Origin: Pseudomonas sp. UBA4617
Lineage (GTDB): Bacteria; Pseudomonadota; Gammaproteobacteria; Pseudomonadales; Pseudomonadaceae
Assembly: GCF_002386445.1 (NCBI RefSeq)
Contig: NZ_DGIR01000036.1
Span: 62,001-126,000 of the forward strand
Length of the DNA: 64,000 nt
Reading direction: 5' to 3'
Below are positions 25,722 through 34,683 of the stretch, in pieces. Each line of letters opens with the position of its first letter. The stretch's first letter is position 1. Below the pieces are notes generated by a model. The model was not told where the DNA came from. It saw nothing but the letters and a program-made list of their open reading frames with translations, and did not search any database. The position numbers and the translations under genes are program-made.

Positions 25722-27656
25722 GTGTCTGCCATCCTCTCACTGTTACGAAGCCGCCTTTTGCGGCCTGTGTTTGTTGCCCTTGGTATCGCCCTTTTGGTGC
25801 AAGTGCTGGTAGCCGTTGCGCTTACCCGCAGCACGGTCACGTCACTGGAAGCCGAACTGGGCGAACGCCTGGGTAACGACAGCCGCGAACTTGCCAGCGA
25901 TCTGGAGCAAGCCGGGCAAGATGTCCGCTCGGGGCTCGACAGCCTGTCCAGCAGCACTCGCCAGCGCCTGAGCGCAGGGTTGTCGGCACGCCTGCAAAGC
26001 GAACAGCAGCAACTGCGCGGTACCCTGGAAAAGAACCTCAAGGACTCCGCCAACGACATGGCCCAGCTGTTGGCGTCGGTGGCCCCGCGTGCGATCTGGG
26101 ACAACGATGTACCGGTGCTCTCGGACTTTGCCCGGCGCGCCCAGCGCAATCCCAACGTGTTGTTCGTGGTATATGACGATGCCCAAGGCCAGCACCTGAC
26201 CCGCTACCTGAACCGGCAAAACCCGATCAACCAGGCGTTGATGGACAAAGGCCAGGGCGAGCGCGCGCTGGACAAGGTGATCGATGCCGCCCGACGCGAC
26301 CCGGCGGTGTACTTCGTCGAAGCCTCGATCAGCCCCAATGGCGCGGAAATCGGCAAGGTGATCATGGGCGTTTCCACGGCCGGCATCGATCAGGAGCTCA
26401 GGGCCCTCGACCAGCGCTTCACCGCCCTGATCGCCAGTGGCGAGCAACTGGTCGGCGATAGCCTGGGCGGTGCTGCTGCGGAGAGTGGCAAGACCCTGCG
26501 CGAGCGTCTGCAGAAGGCGCAGGGCAGTGCTGCTGCCATGCAGGCCAACACCGCCCAGACCGTGCGCGATGCCGCTGCCGAGCTGCGCTGGCGTATCGGC
26601 CTGGGCCTGGTACTGGTCGGGCTGGGCGTTCTGCTGGTGGTGGCCGTGGTGCTTGGTCGCCGGGTGCTGAGCAAGTTGCGCCTGCTGATTGCCGCCCTCG
26701 ACGACCTGGCGGCCGGCGAAGGCGACCTGACCAAGCGCGTGCCGCTCGACAGTCACGACGAGATCGGCGACATGGCCTCAGCGGTGAACCGCTTCGTCGA
26801 CAAACTGCAGCCCATCGTCCGCGAGGCGGGCGAGGTGGCGCAGCGCACCGGCGTGGAAATTGGCGCGATGGCCCAGCGCAATGCCGGCGCCGACGCCGCG
26901 GCCGCGCTGCAGCGCGATGAAGTGGCGGCCAGCCTGCGCGACCTGTCAAGCATGGCTGATGAGGCCCAGGCCGAAAGCCAGGCGATGCAGGCGGCCCTGC
27001 AGCAGGTTGTGGATATTCGTCAGGCTACCGATGAAAACAGCCGCACTTCGACCCAGCTGGCCGGTTTGATCGAGAATCTGGCCGGGCAGGTGGAAACCGG
27101 CTCACAGGTAATCGAGCGCCTGGCCAAGCAGAGTGAACAGATTGAAGTGGTGCTGACGGTCATCCACGGTATTGCCGAACAGACCAACCTGTTGGCTCTC
27201 AACGCAGCCATCGAGGCGGCCCGGGCGGGTGAGACCGGGCGCGGGTTCGCTGTTGTGGCTGACGAAGTGCGGGCGCTGGCGAGCAAGACGCAAAGCTCCA
27301 CCGGTGACATCCAGGCGCATATCGCCGCTTTGCAGAAAGGTGCCAAGGAGGCAGTGGCAACAATCAGCCAGGCCGGGCTCAAGGCCAGTGAGGGGCTGCT
27401 GGTGCTGCGTGACAACGAACGTCGCCAGCAGTCGGTGCAGGCGGCGGTCGAGCAGGTGCATGCGGCCATCGGCCTGGCGACCCGGGCAGCCGAACAGCAG
27501 GCCCATGGTGCGCAGGCGGTACGGGGACGAGTGGAGAACATCCATGCACAGGCCGAGCGTTCGGCCGAAGTAGTGATGCAGACCACGGCCAGCAGCAAGG
27601 TGCTGGATGACCTGGCGGCACAACTGCGGGCAAGCCTGGGTCAGTTCAGAGCCTGA
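25722..27656 (+). CDS. Methyl-accepting chemotaxis protein
   Basis: 644 residues from the GTG at 25722 (GAGGG upstream); an ATG at 25623 would add an odd 33-residue leader. Domains: membrane helix 1 (about 12-38), a periplasmic sensor domain of about 270 residues with a central Cache-like part (WDNDVPVLSDFARRAQRNPN and YFVEASISPNGAEIGKVIMGV), membrane helix 2 (about 315-340), HAMP, and a signalling domain with the hairpin EQTNLLALNAAIEAARAGE that contacts CheA and CheW. There is no NWETF-type C-terminal tether. The ligand cannot be read from the sequence. It stands alone between purA and a convergent transporter. Confidence 0.93.
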   Translation: MSAILSLLRSRLLRPVFVALGIALLVQVLVAVALTRSTVTSLEAELGERLGNDSRELASDLEQAGQDVRSGLDSLSSSTRQRLSAGLSARLQSEQQQLRGTLEKNLKDSANDMAQLLASVAPRAIWDNDVPVLSDFARRAQRNPNVLFVVYDDAQGQHLTRYLNRQNPINQALMDKGQGERALDKVIDAARRDPAVYFVEASISPNGAEIGKVIMGVSTAGIDQELRALDQRFTALIASGEQLVGDSLGGAAAESGKTLRERLQKAQGSAAAMQANTAQTVRDAAAELRWRIGLGLVLVGLGVLLVVAVVLGRRVLSKLRLLIAALDDLAAGEGDLTKRVPLDSHDEIGDMASAVNRFVDKLQPIVREAGEVAQRTGVEIGAMAQRNAGADAAAALQRDEVAASLRDLSSMADEAQAESQAMQAALQQVVDIRQATDENSRTSTQLAGLIENLAGQVETGSQVIERLAKQSEQIEVVLTVIHGIAEQTNLLALNAAIEAARAGETGRGFAVVADEVRALASKTQSSTGDIQAHIAALQKGAKEAVATISQAGLKASEGLLVLRDNERRQQSVQAAVEQVHAAIGLATRAAEQQAHGAQAVRGRVENIHAQAERSAEVVMQTTASSKVLDDLAAQLRASLGQFRA

Positions 27657-27740
27657 CGCGGCCGCCTCTACATCCTGCCGGCCGGCAAGGCTCACGGGCC
27701 TGTCGTGCGGCGCATGCCATGTAACATCGCCTGACGGCCT

Positions 27741-27762
27741 CTTCGCGGGCAAGCCCGCGAAG
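27741..27762. repeat. REP hairpin
   Basis: Perfect palindrome CTTCGCGGGC AA GCCCGCGAAG between the convergent chemoreceptor and ABC permease genes. It is the core of the Pseudomonas REP element and may act as a shared transcription end. Confidence 0.8.
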
Positions 27763-27766
27763 CAGG

Positions 27767-29332
27767 TTACGCCTTGTTCAGATACATCCGCGTAGTCAGC
27801 AGGTAGACCGGCAACCCTGACACCACGATCAGCAGTGCCGCATAAGGCGCTGCTGCCGCGAACTCGACGTTGGCGGTATGGGCCCAAACCTCGGTGGCCA
27901 AGGTGGTCATGCCGGTAGGGCTGAGCAGCAATGTCGCGGTCAATTCTTTCATGGCATCCAGAAACACCAGCGCAAAGGCCGCTGCCATGGCCGGGAAGAT
28001 GATCGGCAAGGTCACCCGGCAGAACGCGGCAAAGCTGTTCGCGCCCAAGGTGCGTGCGGCTTCCTCCAGCGTCGGCGAAGCCTTGTTCAACGCAGTACGC
28101 ACAGGCGACTGGGCCAGTGGAAGGAACAGCAGCGCGTAGGCGAGCAACAACAAGGCCGTGGTCTGGTAAAGCGCCGGTACGTAGTGCAGGGCGAAGAACA
28201 CCAGGGTCAGGGCGATCACCAGGCCGGGCAGGGCGTGCAGCAGGTACGGCAGGCGTTCGGCCCAGATCGCCAGGCGCCCTTTGTAGCGCACCACCAGGAA
28301 GCTGATCGGCAGCGCCAGCAGCACGCAGAAGCCCGCGCCGCCAAGCGAAACCGACAGCGAGGTGACCAGCGCCTTGGAGATGGCTGCCACCGGAAATGCC
28401 GCCGATGAGCCCACGCTCAGCCAGTAGCCGAGCATGGCCAGCGGAATGCCGCTGCCAAGTACCGCCAGGGCGACACAGAACAGCTGCGCCAGTACGCCCC
28501 AGCCGCGTAGCCGCACCAGCTGTGCGCGGCGTGCCACGCCCTGGCCGATGCGCACGTGGCGGGCCTTGCCGCGAACGCGCAATTCCAGCCACAGCATCAC
28601 CAGGCACAGCGCCAGCAGTACTGCCGACAGCATGGCCGCATTGGCATTGCTGAACTCCAGTTCGAACTGCTGGTAGATCGCCGTAGTGAAGGTCTGCAGG
28701 CCGAGGATCGACAACGCGCCGAACTCCACCAGCATGTGCAAGGCAATCAGCAGTGCGCCGCCGAGCATCGACGGCCAAAGCAGCGGCAGGGTGACCTTGA
28801 CGAACACGCCCCAGCGGCTGCAACCCAAGGTACGCGCCGACTCCTCCAGCGAGGTGTCAAGGTTGCGCAGGGTTGCGGCCACCGGCAGGAATACCAAAGG
28901 ATACTTGGACAGGGCCATGACCAGGATCGCCCCGCCCAGGCCTTCGAAATCCGAGCTCAACGACACCCAGGTGAAGCTGCTGACGAACGACGGCACGGCA
29001 AAAGGCAGGCACAGCACCACACCCCACAGCCGGCGGCCGGTCAGGTTGCTGCGCTCCAGCAGCCAGGCCAGGGCCAGGCCGGCCACCAGGCAGGCCAGCG
29101 TTACCCCGACCATCAGCATCAGGGTGTTGCGCATCAACCCCCAGACAAACGGCCGCCACAGCAGGTGCAACGCCTCGCGCCAGCCGGCTTCCCAGGCTTT
29201 GATGGCGACATACAGCAGCGGCAGCAAGCTCATCGCCACCAGGAACAGCACAGGCAGCACCACCCAGATGGAGGGGCGCTTGCGGCGCGGTACGAAGCGT
29301 ACCGGCACCGGCTCGGACAGGGCGGCAGTCAT
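27767..29332 (-). CDS. Ferric iron ABC transporter permease (FbpB type)
   Basis: 521 residues with about twelve membrane helices in two homologous halves. Each half has a binding-protein-dependent transport loop (EESARTLGCSRWGVFVKVTLPLLWPS in the first, EEAARTLGANSFAAFCRVTLPIIFPA in the second), which is typical of FbpB/SfuB/ThiP fused permeases. It would pass iron (or a similar cation) across the inner membrane. The ATG overlaps the stop of the binding-protein gene by one base (TGATG). No ATP-binding subunit is encoded next to it; a REP hairpin follows instead. Confidence 0.88.
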   Translation of the reverse strand: MTAALSEPVPVRFVPRRKRPSIWVVLPVLFLVAMSLLPLLYVAIKAWEAGWREALHLLWRPFVWGLMRNTLMLMVGVTLACLVAGLALAWLLERSNLTGRRLWGVVLCLPFAVPSFVSSFTWVSLSSDFEGLGGAILVMALSKYPLVFLPVAATLRNLDTSLEESARTLGCSRWGVFVKVTLPLLWPSMLGGALLIALHMLVEFGALSILGLQTFTTAIYQQFELEFSNANAAMLSAVLLALCLVMLWLELRVRGKARHVRIGQGVARRAQLVRLRGWGVLAQLFCVALAVLGSGIPLAMLGYWLSVGSSAAFPVAAISKALVTSLSVSLGGAGFCVLLALPISFLVVRYKGRLAIWAERLPYLLHALPGLVIALTLVFFALHYVPALYQTTALLLLAYALLFLPLAQSPVRTALNKASPTLEEAARTLGANSFAAFCRVTLPIIFPAMAAAFALVFLDAMKELTATLLLSPTGMTTLATEVWAHTANVEFAAAAPYAALLIVVSGLPVYLLTTRMYLNKA

Positions 29333-30345
29333 CAGAGCAGACCGACCTCGCGTTCAAGCTCGATGGCTTCCTCGGCATTGCCCAGGTCCGCAGGCGAAAT
29401 CTTCGGCGGGCGCAGCTCTTCGAACGGTTTCAGGCCGCGGTCGGAAACCATGCCCTTGTGCAGCGGGTACTCGGCGGTGGTCTGGGTGATCACGCGCTGG
29501 CCTTCTTCGCTAGCCATCCAGTTGAGCAGGGCCTGGGCTTCCTTCGGGTGCTTGCTGGCCTTGACCGCTGCTGCATCGGAGATGGTTACCAGGTTGCCGG
29601 CATCGCCATCGGCCAGGTAGTACAACCTGGAATCGAGCTTGCCGCGCTCGCGTTCCAGGGCGTACCAGTAATAGTTGTTCACCAGCACCGCAGCGACTTC
29701 GCCTTTTTCCACGGCCTTCAGGGCGACCATGTTGTTGGTGTAGGTCTTGCCGAAGGCTTTCAGGCCCGTCAACCATTCTTCGGTGGCTTCACGCCCGTGC
29801 AGCTTCAGGATGGCCACAGCCTGCTCCTGGAACGCGCCGCTGGTAGGCACATAGCCGACGCGGCCGTCCCATTCAGGGCCGGCAAAATCCATGACAGTGG
29901 TTGGCAGGTCTTTCTCGTCGATCTTCTTCGGGTTGTACACGACGACGCGGGTGCGTGCCGTGACGCCCATCCAGGTGCCGTTGGCGCCTACGTACTCCTT
30001 GGGAAGCATGTTCAGCGTGGCATCGTCGATCCTGGCCAGCAGGCCCAGCTCGCCCAGATTGTTCAGGGGCGGAGACTCTTCGGTGTAGATGATATCGGCC
30101 GGCGAGCGTTCGCCTTCCTCGATGATCTGGCTGGCCAGCTGGTTGCTGCTGCCCTTGCGGATATTGATGTGGATACCGGTCTTGGCCTCGTAGGCCTTGG
30201 CGATGGCTTCGCCGATTTCCTTGTGCTGGCCGTTGTACATGGTCAGGGTGACCGGTGCATCTGCCATGGCGGCCGGAGCGCCGATGACCAGGCTCAGCAC
30301 GGCGGCGGCCAAGGTACGCATCAGCGGTTGCGGGCGGATCGTCAT
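29332..30345 (-). CDS. Ferric iron ABC transporter, periplasmic binding protein
   Basis: 337 residues from the ATG at 30345 (GAGGAAGT upstream on this strand); the longer frame to 30567 adds non-family sequence. A signal peptide ending AAMADA is followed by a class II binding-protein fold: LTMYNGQHKEIGEAI at the start of lobe 1, and NNYYWYALERE with the pair of tyrosines that binds Fe3+ in FbpA homologues. It delivers iron to the adjacent permease, with which it forms an operon. The palindrome upstream at 30390-30403 may be its control site. Confidence 0.9.
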   Translation of the reverse strand: MTIRPQPLMRTLAAAVLSLVIGAPAAMADAPVTLTMYNGQHKEIGEAIAKAYEAKTGIHINIRKGSSNQLASQIIEEGERSPADIIYTEESPPLNNLGELGLLARIDDATLNMLPKEYVGANGTWMGVTARTRVVVYNPKKIDEKDLPTTVMDFAGPEWDGRVGYVPTSGAFQEQAVAILKLHGREATEEWLTGLKAFGKTYTNNMVALKAVEKGEVAAVLVNNYYWYALERERGKLDSRLYYLADGDAGNLVTISDAAAVKASKHPKEAQALLNWMASEEGQRVITQTTAEYPLHKGMVSDRGLKPFEELRPPKISPADLGNAEEAIELEREVGLL

Positions 30346-30389
30346 GCGGGTACTTCCTCGCTTACGGCTACATATTTGGAAACAATGGT

Positions 30390-30403
30390 AAACGAAATCG
30401 TTT
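30390..30403. promoter_or_regulatory. Palindrome upstream of the iron-binding-protein gene
   Basis: AAACGAAATCGTTT is a perfect palindrome with a 2-bp centre, 45 bp before the start codon. It lies in an AT-rich stretch where the operon promoter is expected. It matches a Fur box only weakly, so the regulator is not identified. Confidence 0.35.
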
Positions 30404-30550
30404 CTCAAGTGGCCGGATGAGGATAAATTCATGGGCAGACTTTGGGCGGGGCCGGTAGATCTTCGCTGATAGGCGGGCTTTGCAGGGTGAGATAGAACGC
30501 CGGAGCTAATTCGGCGAGCGAGAAGGGCGATACCAAAAATCGCAGGCAAG

Positions 30551-30581
30551 AAAAAACCCACTAGCAAGCTAGTGGGTTTTT
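30551..30581. terminator. Terminator downstream of the tRNA-Leu pair
   Basis: AAAACCCACTAGC pairs perfectly with GCTAGTGGGTTTT around AA. It lies directly beyond the 3' end of the leftward tRNA genes, and with A residues on the left gives a T tract on the minus-strand transcript. Confidence 0.88.
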
Positions 30582-30584
30582 GTA

Positions 30585-30671
30585 TGGTGCCCAGGAGAAG
30601 ACTCGAACTTCCACGACCGTTAAGTCACTGATACCTGAAACCAGCGCGTCTACCAATTCCGCCACCTGGGC
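30585..30671 (-). tRNA. tRNA-Leu (anticodon CAG), copy 2
   Basis: 87 nt on the minus strand, with 7-bp acceptor stem GCCCAGG/CCTGGGC and genome-encoded CCA. The D arm has GCGGAATTGGTAGACGC, the anticodon loop is TTCAGGT (anticodon CAG, reads CUG), and the T arm has GTTCGAGTC. The long variable arm, with stem GAC/GTC, marks a class II tRNA. It is 88 bp after an almost identical copy. Confidence 0.95.
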
Positions 30672-30759
30672 AAAGCTTTACATCATCTGCAGAAGGCGAC
30701 TATCGTTCGCTTTCACACAGTAGTAACAGATCCTTGGTCATCTGTTACTTGAAAATATT

Positions 30760-30846
30760 TGGTGCCCAGGAGAAGACTCGAACTTCCACGGCCGTTAAGC
30801 CACTGATACCTGAAACCAGCGCGTCTACCAATTCCGCCACCTGGGC
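30760..30846 (-). tRNA. tRNA-Leu (anticodon CAG), copy 1
   Basis: 87 nt, the first of the two copies in transcription order. It is identical to the second except for one base pair of the variable arm, which is GGC/GCC here and GAC/GTC there. Anticodon CAG, CCA end encoded. The pair is probably one transcript ending at 30551-30581. Confidence 0.95.
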
Positions 30847-31117
30847 ACACATTCGAGATTAAAAGATGCTTTACAGCGTCGTTCATCTCTACTACAACTT
30901 CGGGGTTGTCCGTCGTTGTGGTGCGCACTATACGGACGGTCCGGGGGGCTGTAAACCCCCTGAGCAAAAAAAATTTCAAAAAATTCAACTTGTTGATTCC
31001 GCAGGACTATTCCTGTCCGCACGAGGTGCCGGTGGGGCTGTCCAAGCCTGACATTTCCGGTTTCAATACGCCTATGCCAGAATTCCTATCTATATACCCC
31101 AAGGTGAACCCCTTCTG

Positions 31118-33694
31118 ATGGCCGATTGGCAATCCCTCGATCCCGAGGCCGCTCGCGAAGCGGAAAAATACGACAACCCCATTCCCAGCCGTGAGCTGAT
31201 CCTGCAGCGCCTCGCCGACCGCGGCGAACCGGCCGCGCGCGAGGAGCTGGCGGCCGAGTTCGGTCTTCATGACGAAGACCAGATCGAAGCCCTGCGCCGC
31301 CGCCTGCGTGCCATGGAGCGTGACGGCCAGCTTATCTATACCCGGCGCGGCACTTATGCCCCGGTAGACAAGCTGGACCTGATCTGCGGCCGCGTCTCTG
31401 GCCACCGTGACGGCTTCGGCTTCCTGATCCCGGATGACGGCAGCGAAGACCTGTTCCTCAGCCCGGCGCAGATGCGCCTGGTGTTCGACGGTGACCGCGG
31501 CCTGGCCCGCGTGTCTGGTGTCGACCGCCGTGGCCGGCGCGAAGGCGTGCTGGTCGAGATCATTTCCCGTGCCCACGAAAGCGTGGTCGGCCGTTACTTC
31601 GAAGAAGGCGGCATTGGCTACGTGACCCCGGACAACCCCAAGATCCAGCAGGAAGTGCTGGTGACCGCCGGGCGCAATGGTGGGGCGAAGATCGGCCAGT
31701 TCGTCGAAATCAGGATCACCCACTGGCCAACCCCGCGCTTCCAGCCGCAAGGCGACGTTGTCGAAGTCATCGGCAACTACATGGCGCCGGGCATGGAAAT
31801 CGACGTGGCCCTGCGCAGCTACGACATCCCGCACGTCTGGCCCAAGGAAGTGATCAAGGAAGCGCGCAAGTTCCGCTCCGAAGTCGAAGAGAAGGACAAG
31901 GAGAAGCGGGTCGACCTGCGCCACCTGCCGTTCGTCACCATTGACGGCGAGGATGCCCGCGACTTCGACGACGCCGTGTATTGCGAGCCGCTGGGCAAGC
32001 TGCGGCTGTTCTCCGGCGGCTGGCGCCTGTATGTGGCGATCGCCGATGTGTCCAGCTATGTGCGCCTGGGTTCGGCCCTGGACGTCGAGGCGCAGCAGCG
32101 CGGTAACTCGGTATACTTCCCCGAGCGCGTGGTGCCGATGCTCCCCGAGGAGCTGTCCAATGGCCTGTGCTCGCTGAACCCGCATGTCGATCGTCTGGCC
32201 ATGGTCTGTGAAATGACCATGAACAAGGCCGGCCAGATGGTCGACTACCAGTTCTACGAAGGTGTCATCCACTCCCACGCCCGCCTGACCTACAACAAGG
32301 TCAGCAGCATGCTCGAGCACTCCCGCACCCGTGAGGGCAAGGCGTTGCGCGAGGAGTACAAGGCAGTGGTGCCGGACCTGAAGAACCTGTACAACCTGTA
32401 CAAGGTACTGGTGGCCGCACGCCACACCCGTGGTGCGATCGACTTCGAAACCCAGGAAACCCGCATCATCTTCGGCGACGAGCGCAAGATCGCGGAAATC
32501 CGCCCGACCGTGCGCAACGACGCCCACAAGCTGATCGAGGAGTGCATGCTGGCGGCGAACGTGGCCACCGCCGAATTCCTGCAGAAGCATGGCGTGCCTG
32601 CGTTGTACCGCGTGCACGACGGCCCGCCGCCGGAGCGGCTGGAAAAGCTGCGCGCCTTCCTCGGCGAGCTGGGCCTGACCTTGCACAAGGGCAAGGACCC
32701 GTCGCCGAAGGATTACCAGGCCCTGCTGGCAAGCATCGCCGGGCGTCCGGACTACCACCTGATCCAGACCGTGATGCTGCGCTCGCTGAGCCAGGCGGTA
32801 TACAGCACCGAAAACAACGGCCACTTCGGGCTGAACTACGAGGCGTACACCCACTTTACCTCGCCCATTCGCCGTTATCCGGACCTGCTGGTGCACCGCG
32901 CCATCCGCAGCATCATCCGCTCCCGGGTCGATACACCGCACGTCAAGCGTGCCGGTGCCATGAGCATTCCCAAGGCACGTATCTACCCGTACGACGAGAA
33001 TACGCTCGAGCAACTCGGCGAGCAGTGCTCGATGACCGAACGCCGGGCCGACGAAGCCACCCGTGACGTGGTCAACTGGCTCAAGTGCGAGTTCATGAAA
33101 GACCGCGTGGGCGAGACCTTCCCGGGCGTGATCACCGCAGTGACCGGGTTCGGCCTGTTCGTCGAGCTGACCGACATCTATGTAGAAGGCCTGGTGCACG
33201 TGAGTGCGCTGCCGGGTGACTACTACCACTTCGATCCGGTGCACCACCGCCTGTCCGGCGAACGCACAGGACGCAGCTTCCGCCTGGGTGACACGATCGA
33301 AGTCAAGGTGATGCGCGTCGACCTCGATGAGCGCAAGATCGACTTCGAAGTGTCGGAAAACACCCTTGCCGCGCCGATCGGCCGCAAGCAGCGTGGCGCC
33401 GCGCCGGCTGCCGGCCAGGGCGAGCCGGCACCGGTCGAGGCCAAGGCCACGCCCAAGCCACGCAGCCGCAAGAGCGAGACTGCCGAGGCATACTTCCCGA
33501 AAGACGCCGTGCAGCGTAACGCCGAAGTGCGCAAGAGCCGGGAAATGAAGAAGGCGCTGATGAGCGAGGCGCGTAGCAGCGGCCATGCCGGCAGCAAGTC
33601 GGACAAGGGTGGCAAGTCCTCTGGCAAGCCGACCAAGCACCGAAAAGGCCCGCCGAAGTCCGGCGCACCACGCAAGAGCAAGAACAAGTCATGA
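31118..33694 (+). CDS. rnr: Ribonuclease R
   Basis: 858 residues. It is a processive 3'-5' exoribonuclease that degrades structured RNA and acts in trans-translation quality control. In order: an N-terminal helix-turn-helix part (about 20-85, SRELILQRLADRGEPAAREELAAEFG), two cold-shock domains (about 85-240), the RNB catalytic domain (from about 268, with the acidic cluster IDGEDARDFDDAVYCE), an S1 domain (about 665-750), and a Lys/Arg/Ser-rich tail. The upstream region is AT-rich; AAGGTG precedes the start. It overlaps rlmB by 4 bp (ATGA). Confidence 0.97.
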   Translation: MADWQSLDPEAAREAEKYDNPIPSRELILQRLADRGEPAAREELAAEFGLHDEDQIEALRRRLRAMERDGQLIYTRRGTYAPVDKLDLICGRVSGHRDGFGFLIPDDGSEDLFLSPAQMRLVFDGDRGLARVSGVDRRGRREGVLVEIISRAHESVVGRYFEEGGIGYVTPDNPKIQQEVLVTAGRNGGAKIGQFVEIRITHWPTPRFQPQGDVVEVIGNYMAPGMEIDVALRSYDIPHVWPKEVIKEARKFRSEVEEKDKEKRVDLRHLPFVTIDGEDARDFDDAVYCEPLGKLRLFSGGWRLYVAIADVSSYVRLGSALDVEAQQRGNSVYFPERVVPMLPEELSNGLCSLNPHVDRLAMVCEMTMNKAGQMVDYQFYEGVIHSHARLTYNKVSSMLEHSRTREGKALREEYKAVVPDLKNLYNLYKVLVAARHTRGAIDFETQETRIIFGDERKIAEIRPTVRNDAHKLIEECMLAANVATAEFLQKHGVPALYRVHDGPPPERLEKLRAFLGELGLTLHKGKDPSPKDYQALLASIAGRPDYHLIQTVMLRSLSQAVYSTENNGHFGLNYEAYTHFTSPIRRYPDLLVHRAIRSIIRSRVDTPHVKRAGAMSIPKARIYPYDENTLEQLGEQCSMTERRADEATRDVVNWLKCEFMKDRVGETFPGVITAVTGFGLFVELTDIYVEGLVHVSALPGDYYHFDPVHHRLSGERTGRSFRLGDTIEVKVMRVDLDERKIDFEVSENTLAAPIGRKQRGAAPAAGQGEPAPVEAKATPKPRSRKSETAEAYFPKDAVQRNAEVRKSREMKKALMSEARSSGHAGSKSDKGGKSSGKPTKHRKGPPKSGAPRKSKNKS

Positions 33695-34437
33695 GTCAGT
33701 TGGAAAAGATCTACGGCGTGCACGCCGTGCAGGCGTTGCTGCAACACCATCCGAAGCGGGTCAAGCAGATCTGGCTGTCGGAGGGGCGCAGCGAGCCGCG
33801 CATCCAGGCGTTGCTGGCGCTGGCCGCAGAAAACCGCGTGGCGGTTGGCCAGGCCGAGCGTCGTGAGCTGGATGCCTGGGTCGAAGGTGTGCACCAGGGC
33901 GTGGTTGCCGAGGTGAGCCCGAGCCAGGTGTGGGGCGAGTTGATGCTCGAGGAGCTGCTCGAGCGCAGCGAAACGCCGCCGCTGATCCTGGTGCTGGACG
34001 GCGTCACCGACCCGCATAACCTGGGTGCCTGCCTGCGTACCGCCGATGCGGCCGGTGCCACGGCGGTGATCGTGCCCAAGGACAAGTCTGCAACCCTGAC
34101 CCCGGTGGTGCGCAAGGTGGCTTGCGGTGCGGCGGAAGTGATCCCGCTGGTGGCCGTGACCAACCTGGCGCGCACCCTGGAGAAGTTGCAGCAGCGTGGC
34201 CTGTGGGTGGTCGGTACTGCTGGTGAAGCCGAGCAGGAGATCTACCAGCAGGACCTGACCGGGCCCCTGGTGATGATCATGGGGGCGGAAGGCAAGGGTA
34301 TGCGCCGGCTGACCCGTGAACATTGCGATTTCCTGGTGAAGCTGCCCATGGCCGGTAGCGTCAGCAGCCTGAACGTCTCGGTGGCGACCGGGGTCTGCCT
34401 GTTCGAGGCCGTGCGCCAGCGTCAGGCCAAACGCTGA
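33691..34437 (+). CDS. rlmB: 23S rRNA (guanosine-2'-O-)-methyltransferase RlmB
   Basis: 248 residues. An N-terminal substrate-binding domain (IYGVHAVQALL) is followed by a SpoU-type knotted methyltransferase domain. Motif 1 is LDGVTDPHNLGACLRTADAAG, motif 2 VMIMGAEGKGMRRL and motif 3 LPMAGSVSSLNVSVATGVCLFE. It methylates G2251 of 23S rRNA. The start overlaps the rnr stop, as is common in gammaproteobacteria. Confidence 0.97.
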   Translation: MSQLEKIYGVHAVQALLQHHPKRVKQIWLSEGRSEPRIQALLALAAENRVAVGQAERRELDAWVEGVHQGVVAEVSPSQVWGELMLEELLERSETPPLILVLDGVTDPHNLGACLRTADAAGATAVIVPKDKSATLTPVVRKVACGAAEVIPLVAVTNLARTLEKLQQRGLWVVGTAGEAEQEIYQQDLTGPLVMIMGAEGKGMRRLTREHCDFLVKLPMAGSVSSLNVSVATGVCLFEAVRQRQAKR

Positions 34438-34452
34438 TCCTTGGCCGGCGCC

Positions 34453-34483
34453 GGCTTCTTCGCAGGTAAACTCGCGAAGAAGC
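34453..34483. repeat. REP-like hairpin after rlmB
   Basis: GGCTTCTTCGC pairs with GCGAAGAAGCC around a 9-base loop, 16 bp after the rlmB stop. It may end or protect the rnr-rlmB transcript. Confidence 0.65.
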
Positions 34484-34532
34484 CCGTGCGGGGGCAAAGT
34501 GTTTCCGGCTGTTCAAATAATCGCCAATTTCC

Positions 34533-34561
34533 TTGCTTGTGTGTTCCGCCTTCTCTACAAT
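34533..34561 (+). promoter_or_regulatory. Promoter of the rpsF operon
   Basis: TTGCTT (34533-34538) and TACAAT (34556-34561) are separated by exactly 17 bp, a good sigma-70 promoter. It would start transcription at about 34568 and leave a leader of about 115 nt before rpsF. Confidence 0.7.
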
Positions 34562-34568
34562 TGCGCCC

Positions 34569-34613
34569 CTTGCCGAGCTGGCAGGTGCGCATGTGCCTCT
34601 ACTCCCTGGCAAG
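34569..34613 (+). promoter_or_regulatory. Possible S6:S18-responsive mRNA leader
   Basis: In the rpsF leader, CTTGCC (34569-34574) pairs with GGCAAG (34608-34613). Inside it, GGCA (34580-34583) pairs with TGCC (34594-34597), and a CCG lies at the stem junction. A leader hairpin with an unpaired CCG that binds the S6:S18 complex is known in many bacteria. The fit here is by eye only. Confidence 0.35.
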
Positions 34614-34683
34614 ACACACCAGTGTCATTCACTCCTTGTCTGACCAGATCCACTGGCAGACTACTAACCCGTAAGGAGCATTC

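Noticed and set aside
30943..30960. GGGGG/CCCCC hairpin upstream of rnr as a terminator
   Set aside because: Neither strand has a T tract after the stem; it is followed by A residues and lies in the rnr promoter area.
31007..33640. 877-codon reading frame antisense to rnr
   Set aside because: Mirror of a GC-rich real gene; the composition is His/Gln/Val-rich without domain logic, and the sense strand has a complete RNase R.
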